64,000 nt of DNA from Myxococcales bacterium (GTDB lineage Bacteria > Myxococcota_A > Polyangia > Palsa-1104), in NCBI GenBank assembly GCA_003170275.1, contig PNAM01000118.1:85093-149092 (forward strand), in the 5' to 3' direction. Shown one piece after another: positions 59,618 through 64,000 of the stretch; position 1 is the stretch's first letter; every line of letters begins with the position of its first letter. The notes under the pieces are model-generated. The model made no database searches, was not told the origin of the DNA, and was given only the letters and a program-made list of their open reading frames with translations. Made by a program: the position numbers and the translations under genes.

Positions 59618-60864
59618 GGCTGCACCGTGTGCACGCGGTAGACCCAGTTGTAAGCGAGCTTGATCATCGCCTCGAAGCGCTGCTGCACGAACGGCGTCAC
59701 GTCGCCCACGCCGCTCAGCACCGCGCGCCAGCCGGGGTGAAAGTCCCAGCCGACCGTCGCCGCGCCGGTGAACGAGTAGAACTGCCCGCCGTAGCCGGTG
59801 AGCGCGTGCTCCAGGCGATAGGCGTCGAGATCGAGCGTCAGGACCACCGTCGACAGCAGCCGCTCGACGGCGAACAGGCGCGCCCGCACGTACCCCTTGT
59901 CGGGCAGGTGCAAGACGCGCAGCCCGGCGCCGAGCGAGGTCTGGAACGAGCGGCCGAGGTAGACGTTGCCCTTCAGGCCGCCGCGCTCGCCGGTGCCGCC
60001 CGGCTCGAGGATCACGTGCCAGTCGCCGTCGAGGCGCACGCGCGCCGCCGGCCGCAGCCACACGCTGCCGCCCGCTTCGTCGTACGACTCTTGCGCGAAC
60101 ACCGACAAGATCGAGCTGCGCGGCAGGAACAGATCGGGCGCGGTGCGGTGATAGTCGGCGCGCAGATCGAGCATCGGGATCGGCCGCCAGGTGGCCGCCA
60201 GCGAGGCCTCGGCGAGCCGCAGCTCGACCAGGCTGAGCGTCGCGTAGCCGCTGGCGGTCAGCGAGCGCAAGATCTGCCAGCGCGCGTCGGCGCCCAGGTT
60301 CTGCTGCGCGATCCGGCCGGCCTCGTTCACCTGCAAGAACGAGAGGCCCACCTCGGTGTTCCAGCGCGCCCGCCAGTACATCCGTCCTCCGACCGCGACG
60401 TCGCCGAGGCTGGTGCCGAAGCGCGGGGTGACCGGCGCGCCGCCGTAGGCGTTGATGGCGATGCCGCGCCAGATGCGCCAGGTGAGCGACCCGCCGTCGA
60501 GCTGCAGCGCGCGCGACACGCCGGCGAACACGAACTGCCGTCCCAGCCGCGCCTCCAGCCGCCCGTGGAACAGCCGCGCGTTGACGAAGCCGATGTCCAG
60601 ATCGCCGGTGAAGGTGCCCTCGCGCGGATCGCCGAGCGCCAGCTCGCCCCAGCCGGAGACCGAGATGCGCAGCTCGTCGAGGTACTTCGCGTGCACGCCG
60701 CCGACGTCGAGCGTCAAGAGCTGGTAGATCGGCACGACCGAATAGGTCGCGCCGTCGCGCAGATCTTGACGCGCGGCGATGATCGTCTGCACGGTGCCGT
60801 CCACCGTTTGCGCGGCGGCCGACGCGCTCGCGAGCAGCACCAGCAGGGTTGCGCTACGGCCCAT
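59614..60864 (-). CDS. Outer-membrane beta-barrel of a porin-cytochrome conduit
   Basis: This 416-residue protein has a signal peptide (LLVLLASASAAAQT). The rest is an almost continuous series of amphipathic beta strands separated by short turns (RISVSGWGELALG, ARLFHGRLEARLGRQFVF, MYWRARWNTEVGLSFLQV, ATVGWDFHPGWRAVLSGVG), with no Cys or heme motif. It ends LAYNWVYRVHTVQP. Size and position among multiheme cytochromes fit the barrel of MtrB/OmbB-type systems, though no MtrB signature (such as an N-terminal CXXC) is present. It probably sheathes a cytochrome across the outer membrane. Confidence 0.8.
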   Translation of the reverse strand: MGRSATLLVLLASASAAAQTVDGTVQTIIAARQDLRDGATYSVVPIYQLLTLDVGGVHAKYLDELRISVSGWGELALGDPREGTFTGDLDIGFVNARLFHGRLEARLGRQFVFAGVSRALQLDGGSLTWRIWRGIAINAYGGAPVTPRFGTSLGDVAVGGRMYWRARWNTEVGLSFLQVNEAGRIAQQNLGADARWQILRSLTASGYATLSLVELRLAEASLAATWRPIPMLDLRADYHRTAPDLFLPRSSILSVFAQESYDEAGGSVWLRPAARVRLDGDWHVILEPGGTGERGGLKGNVYLGRSFQTSLGAGLRVLHLPDKGYVRARLFAVERLLSTVVLTLDLDAYRLEHALTGYGGQFYSFTGAATVGWDFHPGWRAVLSGVGDVTPFVQQRFEAMIKLAYNWVYRVHTVQP

Positions 60865-62002
60865 CGACGATCCCGTTCAGGTGCGTGGCCGGGAGCAGCG
60901 CGCCGCTGGCGTCGACGGTGCGGTGGCAGTCGTGACAATCGGTGAGCTGCAGGGTCGCCGCGTGGACGCCGTCGGCGGGCGGAATGCCGTGACACGCGCC
61001 GCACACCGCGCCGCCCGCGCCGACCGCCCAGCTCAACGTGCGCACGACGCTCGGCGCGTGATCCGCCGCGAGGCCGGCGCCGCCGCCGTGGCAGTACACG
61101 CCCGCGCAGGTGGTGGTGGTGGCGTCCCACGACGGGCTCGCTCCGTCGGTGCGCGCGCGCGCGCTGGTGTTGGGCGGGAAGACCATCGCATCGGGCTGAT
61201 CGATGTGCCCCGGACTGTCGACGCTCGCCGGCACCGCGTGGCACTCGATGCAGCCGAGCGCGGGCGCCAGCCGGTGCAGCGCCTGCGTGTGGCTCGCGTG
61301 CGCGCCGCCCGGCGACGGATGGCAGGCCAGACAGGTGCCCGAGCCGTCGCCGATGTCCAGCTTGCCGTCGACGTGCCGCGCCTCGCCCGACGGGTGGCAC
61401 AGGCTGCACTGCGTGTTGCGCCCGGCGTGGCTGGCGGGCGGCACATCGTGACAAGTTCCGCACACCGCCGTTCCCGCCCACGCAGGCGTCGAGGCGCCGT
61501 GACAATAGGTGTTGGTGCAGGTCGCGCCGTCCCAGCCCGGTTTGACGCCGCCGGTGGTGGCGATCGCGCCGAAGGTGATCTGTGCCTTCGGGATCGAGCT
61601 GCCGTCGGCGTTGAACAAGTGCCCGACGTCGGTGTAGCTGGCCGGCTTGACGTGGCACTGGCTGCAGTCGTAGCGCGTATGGCCCTGATGCGCGCCGGTG
61701 GCGGGCGGCTGTCCGTGACAGACCGTGCACGCGGTCGGTCCCTGCTCGTGGCAGCCGAGACACGACTTGCCGGTCAGGCCGCCGGCGAAATCGGCGCCGT
61801 GGCACTGCGCGCAGGTATCGAGCCGATAGCCGGTGGAGACCACCAGGCCGGCGTGGAAGTCGGGGCTGTCGGGATCTGCGATGCCGGGCGGATGCACGGT
61901 GGTGCACGCCGCCTCGGTCGGGCAGCGCCGGCCGTCGTCGACCGGGCGCGGGCTGGAGCAGCCGGCGAGCAACAGCAGCGTCATCGCCCGCCGCGCGAAC
62001 AT
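60854..62002 (-). CDS. Multiheme lipoprotein with CXXCH and CX4CH motifs
   Basis: This 382-residue lipoprotein has the lipobox LLAGC after MFARRAMTLLLLAGC. It has ten CXXCH motifs (CAQCH, CLGCH, CTVCH, CSQCH, CGTCH, CSLCH, CLACH, CIECH, CGACH, CHDCH) plus two CX4CH motifs (CTNTYCH, CAGVYCH). CX4CH is known from Geobacter surface cytochromes and requires unusual heme attachment or binds no heme. It is separated from the upstream monoheme gene by 0 nt and overlaps the barrel gene by 11 bp. A surface- or periplasm-facing electron carrier is likely. Confidence 0.88.
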   Translation of the reverse strand: MFARRAMTLLLLAGCSSPRPVDDGRRCPTEAACTTVHPPGIADPDSPDFHAGLVVSTGYRLDTCAQCHGADFAGGLTGKSCLGCHEQGPTACTVCHGQPPATGAHQGHTRYDCSQCHVKPASYTDVGHLFNADGSSIPKAQITFGAIATTGGVKPGWDGATCTNTYCHGASTPAWAGTAVCGTCHDVPPASHAGRNTQCSLCHPSGEARHVDGKLDIGDGSGTCLACHPSPGGAHASHTQALHRLAPALGCIECHAVPASVDSPGHIDQPDAMVFPPNTSARARTDGASPSWDATTTTCAGVYCHGGGAGLAADHAPSVVRTLSWAVGAGGAVCGACHGIPPADGVHAATLQLTDCHDCHRTVDASGALLPATHLNGIVDGP

Positions 62003-62350
62003 CTACTTCGCGAGCGACCGCACGTAGGCCACCATCGCGTCGATCTGCTCGGGGCGCAGCTTGTCCTTGAACGACTCCATCTCCTGGTGCTTGCCGTTCT
62101 TGTCGCGCTTGAACCCGTCGTTGATGGCGGCCTTGATCTTGTCGTCGGTAAATTCCTTCTGCCAGGCGGCCGTGCTCAGGTCGCCCATCCCCATCTTCTT
62201 GCCCTGCTCGGTCGCGCCCTTGCCGTCGTCGCCGTGGCAGGCGGCGCACTTGGCCTTGTAGGTGCGCAGCGTGCGCGGATCCGCGTCGGCGAACGCGAGG
62301 CCGGTGCCGAAGGCGAGCAGGCTGATAGTGGTGAAGAGCGGAAGGCGCAT
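62003..62350 (-). CDS. Monoheme class I cytochrome c
   Basis: This 115-residue protein has a signal peptide (LLAFGTGLAFADAD). A single CAACH is at residues 35-39 (YKAKCAACHGDDGKGAT). A candidate axial Met lies near HQEMESFKD or KKMGMGD, and a C-terminal helix IDAMVAYVRSLAK is typical of soluble cytochrome c. It would ferry electrons through the periplasm, for example between the Rieske/b/octaheme complex and the outer conduit. It sits 2 nt after the OmcA/MtrC-like gene. Confidence 0.93.
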   Translation of the reverse strand: MRLPLFTTISLLAFGTGLAFADADPRTLRTYKAKCAACHGDDGKGATEQGKKMGMGDLSTAAWQKEFTDDKIKAAINDGFKRDKNGKHQEMESFKDKLRPEQIDAMVAYVRSLAK

Positions 62351-62352
62351 GG

Positions 62353-64000
62353 TCACTCCTTGGTTCGCGAGTAGGGTGGGACGTACGGGTTGGCGATCTG
62401 GTGCACGCTGGCGACGGAGAACGCGGCGTCCTCGCCGTGGCAGGTCTGGCAGGTCTCGACGGGGTTGCCGCTCGGATCGATCCAGGTCTGCAGCGCCGCA
62501 TGGCCGTACACCGTGTCCTCGTCGTGGCACGAGGTGCAGGCGATCGCCGACGGTTGCTTCCAGGCATTGTTGACGCACGTGCCCGCCTCGCACGCCTGGC
62601 CGATGCCGCAGTCGGTGGCCACCTTGCAGGTGTTGCCCGCGTCGGTGTGGCACTTGGTGCAGTTGCGGATGTCCTGAGGAAACAGCTCGTCCTTGAATTC
62701 GCCGATGCTGCCGCCGAGGATCGAGAGGACGCCCGGGTCGACCAGGTTGTTGCGCTCGGAGTATCCGGCGCGCAATCGCGCGAAGTGGATGTCGTGGATC
62801 AGCGCGCGGAAGTCGATGACCTGGTTGGGCGTCGGGTCGACCACGATCACGCAGGTGTCGAGGATGCCGTCGCTGAGCTTGAGATCCTGGCAGGTCTCCC
62901 AGGCGGCGCAGCCGGCGGTCGTGGTGCACGCCTTGCCGACCGCGCCGACGGTGCGATCGATCGCGCCCGGCGTGTGGCACACCGAGCACGCCACCGCCTG
63001 GCCCTGCCGCGATCCGCCGTGGGCCTGCACGTTCACGTGGCACGAATTGCAGGCCGCGTTCGAGATTACCTGGCGCGGCCGGATCGGCAGGTCGGCGCCG
63101 AACTTGAAGTCGACCACCGCGTTGGCCGCGTCGCGGAACGACTGGCCGTTCACCACCAGCGTGTCGTTGACGTACATCCACATCGTATAGGTGCCCGCGG
63201 GGTTGGTGGGCACGACGTAGCCGGCGACCGGCACGTTGAGCGGCGGCAGCGCGGTGGCGGGAAACGCCGACGGCAGCGTGTACGCGTACAGGTTCGTGGT
63301 TCCGTCGAACGCCAGGGTCCCGAGCGTCTTGATGGCGGTCTGCGCGTACACGCGCTGGCGATGATCGGTGGGCCCGGATAAGAGCATGGTCCCCGAGTAC
63401 GCCGCGTTGGTCTTGAGATCGATCACCGGTGTGCCCGCCTTGTCGACCAGCATGAAGGTCAGGACCGGCGTATCTCCGACGAGGAACGTGCCGTTCGCGC
63501 CGCTCGAGCCGGACAGCGCCACGTTGGTGAGCTGGAGCCCGGGCACGCGGGTGGTGGCGAGGATCTCGTGCTTGGCGCTCACCGGCGACAGGCCCGGCGG
63601 ATCGGCGGTGTGGCACACCGAGCACTGCGCGTCGTCGGGCTGGATCGGGTGGGTCTTGCGCTCGCAGCTGCCGCTGGTCAGGTTGCAGGTCGCGAAGTTG
63701 CCGAAGCCGGCGCAGCTCACATCCGAGACGCAGGCGACGTTGGCAGGCTTGCCGAACACGCGCGGCGGGGTGAGCGTGCCGCTGTCGAAGAACAGGTTGT
63801 CGTGGCAGGTGCCGCAGGCCAGCCGCGACGCAGCCTTCCAGCGGTCGTCGGCGTGGCACTTGGCGCAATCGCGCTCCGCGCCCGGCATCGATGGGAACGC
63901 GATGTTGGTGAACTCCGCGAGCGTGGTGTCGGCGCCCAGGCCGTACTCCGGATGCGCGACGCCGGGCGCGAGCAGGTTCGCGCCGCGGTGCGCGCCGTGC
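62353..64000 (-). CDS. OmcA/MtrC-family multiheme surface cytochrome (5' end outside window)
   Basis: Partial: 548 residues are visible and the frame stays open to the right edge; the ATG at 63888 is internal (MPGAERDCAKCH). Eight CXXCH motifs are seen (CAKCH, CGTCH, CSVCH, CNSCH, CSVCH, CTKCH, CTSCH, CQTCH); more are expected upstream if it is decaheme. Between the heme clusters lies a beta-sandwich domain (residues about 140-290 of the visible part, FLVGDTPVLTFMLVDKAGTPV...). Cys-rich inserts follow or interrupt heme stretches (CVSDVSCAGFGNFATC, CTTTAGCAAWETC, CKVATDCGIGQACEAGTC). They resemble disulphide-bonded mini-modules not usual in Shewanella homologues. Expected role: electron exchange at the outer surface. 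Confidence 0.88.
   Translation of the reverse strand, partial: HGAHRGANLLAPGVAHPEYGLGADTTLAEFTNIAFPSMPGAERDCAKCHADDRWKAASRLACGTCHDNLFFDSGTLTPPRVFGKPANVACVSDVSCAGFGNFATCNLTSGSCERKTHPIQPDDAQCSVCHTADPPGLSPVSAKHEILATTRVPGLQLTNVALSGSSGANGTFLVGDTPVLTFMLVDKAGTPVIDLKTNAAYSGTMLLSGPTDHRQRVYAQTAIKTLGTLAFDGTTNLYAYTLPSAFPATALPPLNVPVAGYVVPTNPAGTYTMWMYVNDTLVVNGQSFRDAANAVVDFKFGADLPIRPRQVISNAACNSCHVNVQAHGGSRQGQAVACSVCHTPGAIDRTVGAVGKACTTTAGCAAWETCQDLKLSDGILDTCVIVVDPTPNQVIDFRALIHDIHFARLRAGYSERNNLVDPGVLSILGGSIGEFKDELFPQDIRNCTKCHTDAGNTCKVATDCGIGQACEAGTCVNNAWKQPSAIACTSCHDEDTVYGHAALQTWIDPSGNPVETCQTCHGEDAAFSVASVHQIANPYVPPYSRTKE

Noticed and set aside
59614..60864. A confident MtrB assignment for the barrel
   Set aside because: MtrB is longer and has an N-terminal CXXC; this protein has no Cys, so only a functional analogy is claimed.

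Overview
The window is about 70% GC and is packed with coding sequence on both strands. It most likely comes from a Myxococcota (myxobacterial) chromosome. The evidence is the set of families present: AgmX/PglI C-terminal domains, a giant TPR protein, SUMF1-fold lipoproteins, a MopE-type 'DGxDNDGDG' repeat protein, a TSP3/OmpA protein, MYXO-CTERM-like C-termini, an eukaryotic-like kinase with an AAA ATPase domain, and a bacterial homologue of a plant sterol enzyme. Family and genus cannot be fixed from this window. No rRNA, tRNA, CRISPR array, insertion sequence, integrase or phage gene was seen.

Layout. 0-9 kb: a small membrane protein, an alkaline-phosphatase-superfamily lipoprotein, a double AgmX/PglI-domain protein, a GreB-like factor, a small protein, an SRPBCC protein and a 1693-residue TPR protein. 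9-13.5 kb: a heterodimeric ABC exporter pair and a membrane protein. 13.6-17.2 kb: a small lipoprotein and a two-gene operon of SUMF1-domain lipoproteins. 17.2-24.8 kb: mostly single genes (GST, zinc-ribbon protein, catalase-like protein, CsbD, DsbA/FrnE, DTW-domain tRNA-modification enzyme, cycloeucalenol-cycloisomerase-like protein, citrate synthase, metzincin-type protease, small lipoprotein). 24.8-28.8 kb: a predicted seven-blade propeller lipoprotein, a TPR protein and a membrane-bound spermidine-synthase-like protein. 28.8-37.3 kb: a five-gene cell-surface operon (ThuA-like lipoprotein, TSP3/OmpA protein, MopE-type repeat lipoprotein and two SUMF1 lipoproteins). The last pair is paralogous to the 14-17 kb pair. 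37.3-51 kb: lipoproteins, an S9A peptidase, esterases, a CAP-domain protein, a frameshifted Ser/Thr kinase-ATPase, two Rossmann proteins and a CDGSH protein. 51.1-64 kb: a small membrane protein and a minus-strand operon of at least 12.6 kb that runs off the right edge.

The standout system is that last operon. In transcription order it encodes an OmcA/MtrC-family multiheme cytochrome (5' end outside the window), a monoheme cytochrome c, a lipoprotein with ten CXXCH and two CX4CH motifs, an outer-membrane beta-barrel, a 13-heme lipoprotein, a Rieske protein, a cytochrome b, an HAO-like octaheme cytochrome, phosphoketolase, acetate kinase, an eRF1-domain-3-like protein and a DUF2505 protein. 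Gaps are 0-26 nt, with several 4-nt overlaps. Gene content suggests a quinol-oxidising Rieske/cytochrome-b module joined to a porin-cytochrome conduit that crosses the outer membrane, co-expressed with an acetyl-phosphate/ATP-yielding sugar pathway. The direction of electron flow and the terminal donor or acceptor cannot be read from sequence.

A second window-wide pattern is a TANNNT (-10-like) hexamer lying 6-9 nt, usually 6 or 7, upstream of the start codon of 24 genes on both strands. This predicts widespread leaderless transcription and was used here to choose several starts. Convergent genes abut, overlap at their 3' ends, or are separated only by a tiny hairpin.
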